From Bacteroidales bacterium (GTDB lineage: Bacteria; Bacteroidota; Bacteroidia; Bacteroidales; Tenuifilaceae): DNA of 52,816 nt. Positions 1 to 9,158 of this stretch are shown piece after piece. The notes beneath the pieces are model-generated. The model saw only the letters and a list, made by a program, of their open reading frames with translations, was not told the DNA's origin and searched no databases. Made by a program: the position numbers and the translations under genes. Location of the stretch: the NCBI GenBank assembly GCA_013141385.1, contig JABFRB010000036.1:1-52816 (forward strand), given 5' to 3'. How positions within the stretch are numbered: the first letter of the stretch is position 1; each line of letters begins with the position of its first letter.

Positions 1-65
1 AAGCACGAAAAGTCGTCTTTAAACCTGCCTGAAAATTCTATTATGTTTTCCCCTGTAAACTTCAT
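1..65 (-). CDS. Partial 5' end of a possible IS1595/ISXO2-like transposase
   Basis: An open frame starts with ATG at 65 and runs off the left edge, giving 21 complete residues beginning MKFTGENIIEF and reaching a cysteine at residue 21. The pattern of an N-terminal Phe-rich helix, an Arg-Phe pair, an acidic stretch and then Cys resembles the start of ISXO2-like (IS1595 family) transposases, whose zinc finger begins this way. Too little is present to be sure. It could equally be the start of an unrelated gene. No inverted repeat was recognised next to it. Confidence 0.35.
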   Translation of the reverse strand, partial: MKFTGENIIEFSGRFKDDFSC

Positions 66-145
66 GCGTTCTATGGTTAGAATGCAAATCTAATAATAGT
101 ATTTAAATAAACACCTCAATAATTTTTTTTGGACTTTTAAAATAA

Positions 146-272
146 CGTGAATTCGATCTAAGCATAACATATTGATTTTAAGCAGAGCATTAGATTGTTA
201 CTTTGTCATGCCGAACAGAGTTAAGCACCTAGTCTATAGATAATTATATCCTTCACTTCGCTCAGGATGACA
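146..272. repeat. Dispersed intergenic repeat with TGTCAT-type inverted ends
   Basis: Bases 146-212 match, in reverse complement and at roughly 80 percent by eye, bases 8492-8558. The adjoining part, 204-272, begins with TGTCATGCCGAAC and ends with CTTCGCTCAGGATGACA, whose reverse complement starts TGTCATCCTGAGC. The part is therefore bounded by imperfect inverted ends. Elements of this TGTCAT...ATGACA type are common between genes in Bacteroidota. No protein is encoded. The rest of the gap from 66 to 390 shows nothing else I can name. Confidence 0.55.
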
Positions 273-390
273 CCTTACATCAAACTGACGTTAAATTAGA
301 ATATCGTACTATTAAGAGATAAGAACTTATCTAAAATAGTTAAATTGAATAAAAAGGCCGAAGATAGTTAAGCGGTTGAATTATTAGAAA

Positions 391-1320
391 CTAATTACCC
401 CTAAAAATATAGACAAATCCTTTAGTGTTTTCGTAGAAACCATCAAGATCCTCTATTATGTAATAGTATATACCCTCTGGAAGATCTTTTCCATTATCGT
501 TTTTCCCATCCCATTTAATGTAGTAGGATTGATTTTGATAGACCAAAGAACCTGATCGTGAGAAAACTTTGAATACAAGCCTTGATAATCCACTGGTTGA
601 TACCTCAAAAAAGTCAAAGATATTATCGCCATTTGGAGTAAAAACATTTGGAACGTCTGTGAACTTAGCTTTATCTGTACCGGGATTTGGTAGAATATTA
701 AATTGTCTGGTAAATGATATTGTTTGGGCAGGATTTAAAATATTCCAAGCTTTAAGAGTTACTGTATTAATCCCACCGCTTTCGAATGTGTAGCGAATAT
801 TTGGATACTGACCGAAAGGGCTATCAAAGTCAATATTACTCAAGACAACTCCATTTACTGACCACTCAAAACGCATGTTAGCCAATAATAAATTGTCGTT
901 TTGGGGGAATAGAAAAGCACTTCTAAATATGCGGACATAAGTTGCTTTGGTATTTGTATCTAATCTATCGTAAAAAGCTGCAGAGTTTGCAAAAACTTTT
1001 CGGGTTATAGTTGAATCAATTGAGTTAATCTTGAATTTGAATGAAACATCAAAAGTATCAACAGTTCCATATGAGTGAATTGCAATTGAATCGGTGGTTG
1101 AAGTATTTCCATCACCAAAATCCCAACTAGTGAATTCTGATGGAGCAGATATAAGAGGTGTAAATTGAATTTTTGCCCCAGTGGTTGGATCTGGTACCTC
1201 TAAAAGTTTCCACTTGAACCCCAATGTATCAGCCGCAGTTTGGGCAAATAATGAATTGCTTGTACCAAAGCAGATCATTAAAACCAGAATGGTGATTCTA
1301 CGAAATCCGGTCTTTTGCAT
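391..1320 (-). CDS. Secreted PKD-domain protein with type B T9SS sorting domain (CHU_C)
   Basis: This 309-residue protein begins with a signal peptide (about residues 1-27, ending SLFAQ). A PKD-like region follows at about 45-115, with the typical WDFGDGNTSTTD motif. The C-terminal 85-90 residues form a gliding-motility-associated C-terminal domain, recognisable by the motifs VFTPNGDNIFD, KVFSRSG, WDGKNDNGKDLPEG and IYYYII. In Bacteroidota such domains direct export through the type IX secretion system and attachment to the cell surface. The protein is short for the family and has only one obvious PKD domain. It is therefore probably a small surface protein or adhesin-like factor whose ligand cannot be inferred. 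It is transcribed alone, 48 bases downstream of the AI-2E permease gene on the same strand. Confidence 0.85.
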   Translation of the reverse strand: MQKTGFRRITILVLMICFGTSNSLFAQTAADTLGFKWKLLEVPDPTTGAKIQFTPLISAPSEFTSWDFGDGNTSTTDSIAIHSYGTVDTFDVSFKFKINSIDSTITRKVFANSAAFYDRLDTNTKATYVRIFRSAFLFPQNDNLLLANMRFEWSVNGVVLSNIDFDSPFGQYPNIRYTFESGGINTVTLKAWNILNPAQTISFTRQFNILPNPGTDKAKFTDVPNVFTPNGDNIFDFFEVSTSGLSRLVFKVFSRSGSLVYQNQSYYIKWDGKNDNGKDLPEGIYYYIIEDLDGFYENTKGFVYIFRGN

Positions 1321-1368
1321 TTTATGCCATTTAGTTGTGTAAATATAGTGAAAGCGATTTATCCAAAT

Positions 1369-2469
1369 TTAAATTTTTCGAGTTAATTTCTCAACAACCC
1401 TGAATTTGTTAAAAAACTCTTTGGCAAATACCCTAATTACAGTATAAGCGGGTATTGCCAGTAGCATACCAAGTATTCCAGCAATGCTCCCAGCAATGAG
1501 TATTACAATAAATATTTCGAGAGGGTGCGCATTAACGCTACTCGAATAGATGAGTGGCTGAAAAAGTATATCATCAATAATACGAGTCACTACAAAAACT
1601 AATAGTATATAACCTATCATTGGTAGGAGTTGAGTGGAGAAATCGAGTTGCAGGTTTGTAGCAACCCCAATTAGTACACCCATAATTGCACCAGTCAATG
1701 GCCCCACATATGGTATAACATTCAGTATTCCTGCAACTAAACCAATTACAATTGCAGTATCAAATTTAATCCCAACAATCATTAACCCAATGGTATCTAG
1801 CGTCATTATACATAAACTCTGAATGATAATACCGATGAAATATCTCCTAAGAAGTTGGTTTACACTAACAAGAGCATGTTCTATCTGTTGCTCATATTTT
1901 TCGGGGAAAAGCATAAGTAATCCTTCGAAAAAAAGTTTCTCCTCCTTTAGGAAAAAAAATGTGATAAAGGATATTGAAAAAGCAGCAATAAAAAGGTTCA
2001 TCAGTAGATTTGCTGTGGAACTGAATAGGTCCGAAACCATTGATATGCTGAACATATGCGTTAGCTTATCTGATAAGAATTCTTTTACAGCGAAATTATT
2101 GGATGAGGGTAAGTATTCACGCACAAATTTTTCTATATCCGCAATAGGTTGCGAGAAATTATTGATCATCTGTGAGACATTTACCTCTCCAAGCTCGTTG
2201 GCTTGATTAATAACCAATGGGATCATTACTCTAAAAAAAGAATAGAATAGGATCCAAATCACAATCAATGCAACTGCAGCACCAAATGCCTTTGGGGGAT
2301 GCCATGATTTTATTTTTATTTTTGAGATGAGATCAACAATAGGTTTTCCCATCAGAGAAAGCACGGTCGATATTAGGATGTATGCAATTATTGACGAAAA
2401 ATACCAAAGTAAAAAGCCAATAATGGTTACTATTGCACCGATTATTATGTACTTAGCTAAAGTGTTCAT
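1369..2469 (-). CDS. AI-2E family transporter (putative permease, PF01594)
   Basis: A 366-residue polytopic membrane protein with about seven or eight hydrophobic segments. Two lie near the N-terminus (residues about 8-45), one at about 60-85, and a cluster spans about 155-180 and 205-340. The family signature GIINVIPYVGP-like loop is visible as AGILNVIPYVGPLTGA, and the C-terminal part IAGILGMLLAIPAYTVIRV is also typical. Members are called AI-2E or PerM permeases. Some export autoinducer-2, and others act as sodium/proton antiporters or have no known substrate, so the exact cargo is open. The length matches the family (340-370). It sits upstream of the CHU_C protein and divergently from the EamA permease, with a 129-base gap between them. 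Confidence 0.85.
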   Translation of the reverse strand: MNTLAKYIIIGAIVTIIGFLLWYFSSIIAYILISTVLSLMGKPIVDLISKIKIKSWHPPKAFGAAVALIVIWILFYSFFRVMIPLVINQANELGEVNVSQMINNFSQPIADIEKFVREYLPSSNNFAVKEFLSDKLTHMFSISMVSDLFSSTANLLMNLFIAAFSISFITFFFLKEEKLFFEGLLMLFPEKYEQQIEHALVSVNQLLRRYFIGIIIQSLCIMTLDTIGLMIVGIKFDTAIVIGLVAGILNVIPYVGPLTGAIMGVLIGVATNLQLDFSTQLLPMIGYILLVFVVTRIIDDILFQPLIYSSSVNAHPLEIFIVILIAGSIAGILGMLLAIPAYTVIRVFAKEFFNKFRVVEKLTRKI

Positions 2470-2598
2470 TACTAACTATTTTTCTCAAACCTACACCAAA
2501 TCTACTAAATTTCAAAATTGGATGTTTTATTTTTTATTTTTGATGATAGCTAAACTAGTTCCCTCCTTTGTTCTCTAATAGTTGTTTAAAAATCAATT

Positions 2599-3522
2599 AT
2601 GTTTAGTAATCATATCGGCGAGTACGCAGCATTATTAACAGCCATATTCTGGACTGTAACAGCATTAGCATTCGAATCTGCTAGTAAAAAGGTTGGTTCT
2701 CTTTCAGTGAACCTGATAAGACTTTGCATGGCCTTGGTTTTCCTAAGTATTTATTCATGGGTCTCAAGGGGATTGATTTTGCCTACGGATGCTACTAATT
2801 ATCAATGGGTATGGCTTTCCTTGTCTGGGTTGGTAGGATTTGTTTTAGGCGATCTTTTCCTTTTTAAATCCTATGAGGTAATTAGCGCAAGAATTTCGAT
2901 GCTGATAATGGCTCTTGCTCCACCCATTGCGGCTCTAATTGGTTGGGTTGCGCTAGGTGAACATTTAAACGCTAAGCAGGGAATAGGAATGTTACTTACC
3001 TTTGTTGGTATTGCACTTGTTATTCTAAAAAGAGAATTTAATCCAGATGAGGAGGTCTCCGATACAAATAATAAAAAGTTTAAGTTAAACTATCCTATCT
3101 CAGGTCTTTTGCTTGCATTTGGAGGTGCAGTGGGACAGGCAGGAGGTCTGGTCCTGAGTAAAATAGGGATGCAGAATTATGATGTGATAGCTTCTGTTCA
3201 AATAAGAGTAATAACAGGTATTATTGGTTTTGTAGCAATATTTTTCTTTTTAAATAGTTGGAAATCACTTCTAATCGCGATTAAAGACTCAAAAGCAATC
3301 ACAAAAATTTCCATTGGTGCTATTTTTGGCCCTTTTCTTGGTGTTTCGTTCTCGCTTTTATCCATAAAATATACTTCAACGGGTGTGGCATCTGCCATTA
3401 TGTCAATAGTGCCAGTTATAATAATTGCACCCGCTGTTTTAATCTTTAAGGAAAAATTTAATTCAAAAGAGTTGATTGGGGCTTTAATTACTGTTGGAGG
3501 GGTAATGTTGTTTTTCCTGTAA
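2599..3522 (+). CDS. EamA/DMT-family transporter
   Basis: A 307-residue integral membrane protein with ten predicted hydrophobic helices arranged as two EamA repeats (about residues 8-145 and 165-305), separated by a charged loop at 146-164. Typical features are the inner-repeat end IGWVALGEHLNAKQGIG and its second-half counterpart IIAPAVLIFKEKFNSKE, where a conserved Glu in a helix boundary marks the drug/metabolite transporter fold. Such proteins export amino acids or other metabolites. The substrate cannot be deduced here. The gene is monocistronic or is followed after about 70 bases by a lipoprotein gene on the same strand. Confidence 0.88.
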   Translation: MFSNHIGEYAALLTAIFWTVTALAFESASKKVGSLSVNLIRLCMALVFLSIYSWVSRGLILPTDATNYQWVWLSLSGLVGFVLGDLFLFKSYEVISARISMLIMALAPPIAALIGWVALGEHLNAKQGIGMLLTFVGIALVILKREFNPDEEVSDTNNKKFKLNYPISGLLLAFGGAVGQAGGLVLSKIGMQNYDVIASVQIRVITGIIGFVAIFFFLNSWKSLLIAIKDSKAITKISIGAIFGPFLGVSFSLLSIKYTSTGVASAIMSIVPVIIIAPAVLIFKEKFNSKELIGALITVGGVMLFFL

Positions 3523-3593
3523 ACTGTTTTTTATCTTAGAATTTGTTCTCATCACCTAAATGGGTTAACTTCGCTTATCATAAATCCCTGAAA

Positions 3594-4109
3594 ATGCGTA
3601 AGATATTATTTCTAATTCTCATTATTTCTCTTGTGTTTGCTTGTAGATCATTAAAAAATGGTTTGGTAACCGAAAGCAAGCAATCCGTAGCAGTGGACCA
3701 ATTTTTAGAGAAACCATTTGGTGAAAGCGAAACTATTGCATCTTTAAAAAAACAGTTTAGTAAAGATGTAAAACTTAAGCGAATGATACGCAGAAATAAA
3801 CACGATTCACAGAAGGTAGATACAATATTCCAGTTCTATTATCGAAAATCGGAGGTGTTTGTCTATAAAACTTATTTCAATAGGGAAATGCTTTTGGGTG
3901 GTGTTATAACCGATAACAAGTTTCCCTTGCTCAATGGAGTTGTTCCGGGAATGAGTAGGGATAATTTTTTTAAATCCTTTAAGGATTTAAATACTAATCA
4001 AGCAGATTCTATTAATTTGTATAGTAAAGAGTTAATGCGAAAATTTATTTTTATTTTCGATAAAAAAGGGGTTTTGAAAAAGATAGATTTTTCGTCTTAC
4101 GTTGATTAA
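3594..4109 (+). CDS. Hypothetical lipoprotein
   Basis: Family not recognised. An upstream TTG at 3543 would add 17 residues, but the ATG at 3594 is preferred because it places a textbook lipoprotein signal at the very start (MRKILFLILIISLVFAC, with Cys at residue 17 as the lipidated residue). The mature 155 residues are basic and hydrophilic in the first half (KLKRMIRRNKHD) and look like a small single-domain globular protein with alternating strands. It is probably anchored in the outer membrane or periplasmic face. It converges with the psd gene, with only four bases between the two stops. Confidence 0.7.
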   Translation: MRKILFLILIISLVFACRSLKNGLVTESKQSVAVDQFLEKPFGESETIASLKKQFSKDVKLKRMIRRNKHDSQKVDTIFQFYYRKSEVFVYKTYFNREMLLGGVITDNKFPLLNGVVPGMSRDNFFKSFKDLNTNQADSINLYSKELMRKFIFIFDKKGVLKKIDFSSYVD

Positions 4110-4113
4110 AGCG

Positions 4114-4776
4114 CTAAACTCTTTCCGCTACTTCAGCAACAATAGTTTGAGTACCAGTCACCTTTTGGTTAAGTTTAACTTTAATAACGGCATCAAGGGG
4201 TAGAAAAAGGTCAACCCTAGATCCAAATTTAATAAAACCTAACTGTTCACATTGATTGACGGGTTTACCTTCCTCTGCATAGCAAATAATCCTTCGAGCA
4301 ACAGCACCTGCTATTTGGCGCATCATAAGAGGCATACCATCTTTACGCTCAATGGCTACAGAGGTGCGTTCATTGTGTGTTGATGACTTTGGATGCCAAG
4401 CCAGATAGTAATTCCCAGGATGGTATTTGAAATATTTTACGGTTCCGTTTATTGGAAACCAATTAATATGAACATTCCAAACCGACATGAATATTGAAAC
4501 CTGAATACACTTCGATTTAATATATTCATTCTCTTCAACCTCTTCAATGGTCACAACAGTGCCATCTGCCGGGGCATATATGCAATTATTCTTTGTTTCA
4601 ATACTCCTTTTGGGCACTCTAAAGAAGCGCAAAATAAAACCTAGTAATAATAGTGACGGTAAAAGTATGACATAAACTCCTACCTTACCAAAAAAGAAAT
4701 AGATTATCAGATTGATAATCAGGGTTGCAAAAAATGCTACTGAAATTATTGTATATCCTTCTTTGTGAACTTTCAC
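4114..4776 (-). CDS. psd: Phosphatidylserine decarboxylase family protein
   Basis: This enzyme removes CO2 from phosphatidylserine to give phosphatidylethanolamine, the last step of the main phospholipid route. The 220-residue form is the short type found in Bacteroidota and archaea. It has two N-terminal membrane segments (about residues 9-50), the conserved PADGTVV motif at 69-75, the histidine-bearing MSVWNVHINWFP stretch at 97-108, and the autocatalytic processing site FGSR at 184-187. Cleavage there between Gly185 and Ser186 makes the pyruvoyl group. It lies 28 bases after cdsA on the same strand, which makes sense because CdsA supplies CDP-diacylglycerol upstream in the same pathway. 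Confidence 0.93.
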   Translation of the reverse strand: MKVHKEGYTIISVAFFATLIINLIIYFFFGKVGVYVILLPSLLLLGFILRFFRVPKRSIETKNNCIYAPADGTVVTIEEVEENEYIKSKCIQVSIFMSVWNVHINWFPINGTVKYFKYHPGNYYLAWHPKSSTHNERTSVAIERKDGMPLMMRQIAGAVARRIICYAEEGKPVNQCEQLGFIKFGSRVDLFLPLDAVIKVKLNQKVTGTQTIVAEVAERV

Positions 4777-4804
4777 GAGAATAAAATTAGATTATGAGAT
4801 TGAT

Positions 4805-5632
4805 TTATATTAACATCATTATTTTTAAGTAAGCAAAAACTATAGGTGCAGATAAAAAAACTGCATCAAACCTATCAAGCACTCCACCATGTCCTGGTAA
4901 AAACTTGCCCGAATCTTTTACGTCAATGCTGCGTTTGAACATCGATTCAATTAAATCACCAAAAACACCTATTATGGCACTGAGTAATCCGATTGCGATC
5001 CAGTGCGCAAAGTTAATATTAGAATAGTTAAGTGAAATGATCCACGCAACAATTGTTGTGAAAATTAATCCTCCTATAAAACCTTCCCACGATTTTTTTG
5101 GTGAAATCCTAGGAAATATCTTATGCTTCCCAATACTTACGCCAAAAAGATATGCACCAGTGTCGTTTGCCCAAATAAGTATAAAATAGCTTAAAAGTAT
5201 TTCATAAGAGAATGTATGTTGAAGTGTCTCCGCTTTAAAAGCGATGAGATTGAAAAGGGAAAGGGGAATGGCAATATAGAAAACTCCTAAAAGAGTGTAA
5301 GCTATATTATGAAAGGGTTGCTTGTGTTTACGGTAAAGTTCAAAGATAAATACACTGGTAATCAATGGTGTAAATCCAAGTAGATATATTGCTTCAATAT
5401 GCCCTGTTGCATATAAATATGTTCCGATGAAAACAGTAAGGCCAATTAGGAGGCCAAGCGAAAACTGTGGTTTTATTCTAGCCTTTAAACTTAAACTATA
5501 AAACTCATACATAGCGAGAATCAATATCCCTCCAATAACGATTAGGAAGGGAATTTCCCCAATAATCAGCGCACCAACAAGGCTAGTAACAAAGAGTATC
5601 CCACTAATTGTTCTTAAAACAAAATTGCTCAA
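4805..5632 (-). CDS. cdsA: Phosphatidate cytidylyltransferase
   Basis: A 275-residue integral membrane enzyme that makes CDP-diacylglycerol from phosphatidic acid and CTP, the branch point for phosphatidylethanolamine and phosphatidylglycerol. About eight hydrophobic helices are visible. The family signature is clear in the C-terminal third: SPKKSWEGFIGGL, then GDLIESMFKRSIDVKDSG, then LPGHGGVLDRFDA, with the conserved acidic and glycine residues intact. Length and order of motifs are standard. The first four bases overlap the end of the DUF2007 gene (5629-5632), which indicates translational coupling inside the ftsH-DUF2007-cdsA-psd run. Confidence 0.95.
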   Translation of the reverse strand: MSNFVLRTISGILFVTSLVGALIIGEIPFLIVIGGILILAMYEFYSLSLKARIKPQFSLGLLIGLTVFIGTYLYATGHIEAIYLLGFTPLITSVFIFELYRKHKQPFHNIAYTLLGVFYIAIPLSLFNLIAFKAETLQHTFSYEILLSYFILIWANDTGAYLFGVSIGKHKIFPRISPKKSWEGFIGGLIFTTIVAWIISLNYSNINFAHWIAIGLLSAIIGVFGDLIESMFKRSIDVKDSGKFLPGHGGVLDRFDAVFLSAPIVFAYLKIMMLI

Positions 5633-5835
5633 TTTTCAATATTCTTTAAGAGTTCTTTACTTTTTTCAGCTTCATCTTGGGATACATAAACTTCTACATC
5701 GCCAAATGAGGTATAGGATGAATCCTGTTTATTGATAACTACAGCTTCGATACCATTCTCAAACAAAACCTGTTTGGCAATTTCTGCCTGCCATGGTTTA
5801 TTGCTTGAGAAAATTGACACCCAATTATCTTCCAT
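5629..5835 (-). CDS. DUF2007 domain protein
   Basis: A 68-residue protein with the DUF2007 pattern: an initial strand (VSIFSSNKPWQAEIAKQ), a middle strand (GIEAVVINKQDSSY) and a final FGDVEVYVSQDEAEKSKELL segment. The family has a ferredoxin-like fold and is described as a putative signal-transducing or regulatory domain. No reaction is known. The gene starts one base after the ftsH stop and overlaps cdsA by four bases. It is a fixed part of this cluster, and its product may tune FtsH or the phospholipid enzymes, though that is only suggested by position. Confidence 0.82.
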   Translation of the reverse strand: MEDNWVSIFSSNKPWQAEIAKQVLFENGIEAVVINKQDSSYTSFGDVEVYVSQDEAEKSKELLKNIEN

Positions 5836-5836
5836 C

Positions 5837-7879
5837 CTAATTGTTATCTAGTTCCTTTTTTTCTCCGTTTTGATCTTTTTGAGCTTGAAGAATTTCCTTT
5901 TCAAACTCCTCCTCACGACTTAAAGATTTGCGCGGGCCAAATATAGTTACAAGATCTTCACTAAATATCACTTCACGTTCAAGAAGGAGCTCTGCGAGTT
6001 TGGTTAAACCCTCTTTATTCTCAATAAGTATTGTTTTTGAATGTGCGTAAGCATTATCAATTAATTCCTTTACCTCTTTATCAATCAATTCTGCTGTTTT
6101 TTCGCTGTAAGGTTTGGAAAATGAGTACTCGTTTTGTCCCGATGAATCGTAAAAACTAACATTTCCAGTTGCTTTACCCATACCAAAGTAGGCAATCATT
6201 GCGTACGCCTGTTTTGTAACTTTTTCGAGATCGTTGAGTGCTCCTGTTGATATTTTATTAAATGTAACTTCTTCTGAAGCTCTGCCTCCAAGGCCTGAAC
6301 ACATCTCATCAAATAGTTGCTCTGTGGTAGTTATCTGTCTTTCCTCAGGTAGATACCATGCTGCACCTAGAGAGCGACCGCGTGGTATAATTGAGACTTT
6401 AAGCAAGGGGTTTGCATGTTCAAGTAACCAGCTTACAGTAGCATGACCTGCTTCGTGATACGCAATTGTCCGTTTTTCGTCTAATGAAATAATCTTATTC
6501 TTTTTCTCAAGACCCCCAATTATCCTGTCGATAGCATCCAAGAAGTCCTGTTTTTGAACCGATTGCTTGTTTTTTCTTGCTGCAATAAGTGCGGACTCAT
6601 TACAAACATTAGCAATATCTGCACCTGAAAAACCTGGTGTTTGCTTTGCAAGGAATGTGATATCAAGTCCTTCCTCAAGTTTTAATGGTCGTAAGTGTAC
6701 TTTAAATATTTCGAGTCTCTCTTTACTGTCTGGTAGCTCAACATGGATTTGTCTGTCAAAACGTCCAGCACGCAATAACGCTCTATCAAGGATATCGGCA
6801 CGATTAGTTGCAGCCATTATTATTACACCTTGGTTCGAAGCAAAGCCATCCATCTCGGTGAGCAGCTGATTAAGTGTATTTTCACGCTCGTCATTTGACG
6901 AGAAATTGGAGTTTTTGCCTCTTGCACGCCCAATAGCATCAATCTCATCAATAAAAACGATACAAGGAGCTTTGTCTTTTGCTTGTTTAAAAAGGTCACG
7001 AACTCTTGATGCTCCAACCCCAACAAACATTTCAACAAAATCAGAACCTGACATGCTGAAGAATGGAACATTTGCTTCACCCGCAACTGCTTTTGCAAGT
7101 AATGTTTTACCAGTACCTGGAGGTCCAACGAGTAGTGCTCCTTTAGGGATCTTGCCACCTAAGTCGGTGTATTTTTTTGGATTTTTGAGGAAATCAACAA
7201 TTTCCATTACCTCAACCTTAGCTTCTTCTAAACCTGCTACATCCTTGAAATCTGTTCTTGAGGTAGATTCTCTATCGAAAAGTTGAGCTTTTGATTTTCC
7301 AACATTAAAAATATTCCCAGCACCACCACCTCCGCCACGGCTCATCCGGCGGAATATAAATATCCAGATACCAATTAGGATCAGAGGGAAAAGTAGCCAA
7401 CTGAGGATATCACTGAAGTAGTTTGGTCTTTCTTCGTACTGTGGGTATATTTTATCGGCTTCAGCTAAAGTAGTTTGGGCTTCAGAAAGTTGCTTTTCAA
7501 ATGTTTCAATTGAACCAATAGTGAAGTAGAAGTGGGGTCCTGTTTTAGGAACAGCATTAAAACCTTTTCCAAGTCTTTCAGCATATTTGGTAAGGTCTTT
7601 TTCTTTAATGAAAACCTCAACCTTTCCTTGATTGCGGACAACTATTAGTTTTGCAACCTCCCCCTTTGCTAACATCTGATTTTTAACCTCTTGCCAGTTC
7701 GATTCAATGGCATTTCGTCCGCTATAGAAAAAGTTAAGAAAGAAAATGGCTGCAATTATTAGGATGTAAACCCAGTACACATTGAATTTTGGGGTCTTCT
7801 TCACACTACCGCCATCGCCACCAAAAAAGGGGTCATTATTATCCTGATTCTTATCTTGTTTATTGTTTTTTTCGGCCAT
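5837..7879 (-). CDS. ftsH: ATP-dependent zinc metalloprotease FtsH
   Basis: Membrane-bound AAA+ protease that degrades misfolded membrane proteins and short-lived regulators. The 680 residues follow the standard order. Two membrane segments lie at about 34-52 and 157-176, enclosing a periplasmic domain, and the Walker A motif GPPGTGKT is at 252-259. The Walker B motif [11 protein letters not shown] is near 307, with the second region of homology ([21 protein letters not shown]) near 357, and the zinc-binding HEAGH is at 475-479. All catalytic residues are present. A glycine-rich linker follows the second membrane helix. It is 37 bases downstream of rsfS and one base upstream of the DUF2007 gene, so the four genes are probably cotranscribed. 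Confidence 0.97.
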   Translation of the reverse strand: MAEKNNKQDKNQDNNDPFFGGDGGSVKKTPKFNVYWVYILIIAAIFFLNFFYSGRNAIESNWQEVKNQMLAKGEVAKLIVVRNQGKVEVFIKEKDLTKYAERLGKGFNAVPKTGPHFYFTIGSIETFEKQLSEAQTTLAEADKIYPQYEERPNYFSDILSWLLFPLILIGIWIFIFRRMSRGGGGGAGNIFNVGKSKAQLFDRESTSRTDFKDVAGLEEAKVEVMEIVDFLKNPKKYTDLGGKIPKGALLVGPPGTGKTLLAKAVAGEANVPFFSMSGSDFVEMFVGVGASRVRDLFKQAKDKAPCIVFIDEIDAIGRARGKNSNFSSNDERENTLNQLLTEMDGFASNQGVIIMAATNRADILDRALLRAGRFDRQIHVELPDSKERLEIFKVHLRPLKLEEGLDITFLAKQTPGFSGADIANVCNESALIAARKNKQSVQKQDFLDAIDRIIGGLEKKNKIISLDEKRTIAYHEAGHATVSWLLEHANPLLKVSIIPRGRSLGAAWYLPEERQITTTEQLFDEMCSGLGGRASEEVTFNKISTGALNDLEKVTKQAYAMIAYFGMGKATGNVSFYDSSGQNEYSFSKPYSEKTAELIDKEVKELIDNAYAHSKTILIENKEGLTKLAELLLEREVIFSEDLVTIFGPRKSLSREEEFEKEILQAQKDQNGEKKELDNN

Positions 7880-7916
7880 AATATTTAAAAATCACAAATT
7901 GTTAAAATTCGAATGT

Positions 7917-8345
7917 TTATTTGGTAAGTCTTTTCGATCTTACTTTTGGCTTGACAACTTCAGACACAGGTTCATCTGTGTAACGCTTAGTCTGAGCATC
8001 TGCCCAAAGTTCTTCAATTTTATAAAATGTTCTCCACTCAGTTTGGAAAATATGTACTACAACATTTACATAGTCTAATACCACCCAAATTGAATTATCG
8101 TAACCCGCAGATTTCCAAACTTTTTCGTTAAGGTTTTGGCTAATTTTAACCTCAATATTTTCAGCTATAGCATGAACTTGTGTTGTAGAATCGGCATGAC
8201 ATATAATGAAATAATCACAAACAGAATTTGGAAGTTTTCCTATTGCAAGTGATGTAACCTCTTTCCCCTTCTTATCTAGTATTGCATCAACTATTGATTC
8301 AACCAGAGATTCAACATCTAATACTTTTCTTTTTTTCCCCATCAA
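7917..8345 (-). CDS. rsfS: Ribosome silencing factor RsfS
   Basis: RsfS binds ribosomal protein L14 and blocks joining of the two subunits when nutrients are scarce. The 142-residue protein shows the expected core: LVESIVDAILDKKGKEV, then CDYFIICHADSTTQVHAIAENI, then SAGYDNSIWVVLDYVNVVVHIF and YKIEELWADA near the end. A basic tail (VRSKRLTK) follows, which is common in Bacteroidota versions. It is the first gene of the run leading into ftsH. The start is ATG at 8345. The 440 bases upstream contain no gene. Confidence 0.93.
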   Translation of the reverse strand: MMGKKRKVLDVESLVESIVDAILDKKGKEVTSLAIGKLPNSVCDYFIICHADSTTQVHAIAENIEVKISQNLNEKVWKSAGYDNSIWVVLDYVNVVVHIFQTEWRTFYKIEELWADAQTKRYTDEPVSEVVKPKVRSKRLTK

Positions 8346-8788
8346 ATAGATTTATTCATTTTAATTGACAAAGGTAATTATTTTTTTATTTAGTCAAGTT
8401 TGGAAGGATTCTAAAACCACATAAATCTCATTGAGTATTTATTATTTAGAATAGATTAGGGGTGAAGCATAAATATCATGCCATTATTATTGGCATGACA
8501 AAATAACAATCTAATGTTGTGCTGAAATTCAAGATGATATGCTTATATCTAACTCATGTTATTACGGAATTTGGCTTATAATGCTGCCCTTATTTGTAGT
8601 TAGGTGGAACTTTAACCCAAAATTTTAGATTGACACTTGAAGAGGGAAGCCATTTTTAAGTACTTATGTTTTGTGCTAACTCCTTACAAGAGATTATTGT
8701 ACATGTCTTAGCTAAGCGAAATGGATTATTCTCTATAATATAAAAAGAAGTTATCTGCCAGATAAATTCTTGATTTGATGATTTTTGT
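8346..8788. repeat. Non-coding gap with a dispersed-repeat copy and a vestige of the peptide-gene repeat
   Basis: No gene was found. Bases 8492-8558 are an inverted copy of the repeat at 146-212. Just beside it, TCATGCCA (8476-8483) and TGGCATGA (8491-8498) form a perfect 8-base hairpin stem. Bases 8664-8700 resemble the leader that precedes each peptide gene (compare TGTGCTAACTCCTTACAAGAG with the stretch near 9390). This suggests that a fourth peptide unit once stood here and lost its coding part. Bases 8709-8757 match 9063-9117, which is the 3' flank of the middle peptide gene. Confidence 0.5.
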
Positions 8789-8968
8789 CTAATGGCACAA
8801 TATAAGAAATGTTTCTCTAGTATAACAAGACAAACGCTGTATACAACAGTACGAATCTACTGGGCAATAATAACCATCTTCGGGATCACAAGCAATGCCT
8901 CCAGTGATGGCTTTTTGTTCGTTTTTGCTGAGTACTTTAACACCTGTTAATTCTTTTAAATTTTTCAT
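8789..8968 (-). CDS. Double-glycine leader, cysteine-rich precursor peptide (copy 1, promoter-distal)
   Basis: This 59-residue frame was read by hand. It opens with the leader MKNLKELTGVKVLSKNEQK and the processing-type pair Gly23-Gly24 (AITGG). The core holds six cysteines at residues 27, 35, 41, 42, 48 and 58, with a CP...YCC block shared with copy 2. Leaders of this kind are the hallmark of Bacteroidota natural-product precursors and are normally cut after GG during export by C39 peptidase transporters. The last dozen residues (TRETFLILCH) do not align with copy 2, so the tail may have diverged or be frameshifted. Two sister genes and the VKOR fusion protein lie upstream on the same strand. 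Confidence 0.82.
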   Translation of the reverse strand: MKNLKELTGVKVLSKNEQKAITGGIACDPEDGYYCPVDSYCCIQRLSCYTRETFLILCH

Positions 8969-9105
8969 AGCAAATTAAATTAAAGATTAAAATATAGCCT
9001 GATCATTTAAAGATACTCAGGGTTTGTGTCTTCTCTTCTCAAGGGAATACCTTATGTATCTTCGCTAAGTGTAATGGATTATTCTTTATCTCAAATATTT
9101 ATAAA

Positions 9106-9137
9106 GAAGTTATCTGAAATATTTTTCAAATAACTTC
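9106..9137 (-). terminator. Hairpin after peptide copy 2
   Basis: GAAGTTAT and ATAACTTC pair perfectly, and after one mismatch the inner TGAAA/TTTCA also pair, leaving a four-base loop. In the coding direction it starts 22 bases after the stop of copy 2 and is followed by an AT-rich, U-containing stretch. A weaker hairpin sits in the same place after copy 1 (8747-8769). Confidence 0.5.
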
Positions 9138-9158
9138 TAGTGAGTCTTAATTGGTTTA

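Noticed and set aside
2599-3522. Joint operon of the EamA permease and the following lipoprotein
   Set aside because: A 70-base gap and an unrelated product give no support either way, so no operon is claimed.
6906-7286. 126-residue plus-strand frame inside ftsH
   Set aside because: It lies wholly antisense to the AAA+ domain of ftsH and is a shadow of that conserved coding sequence.
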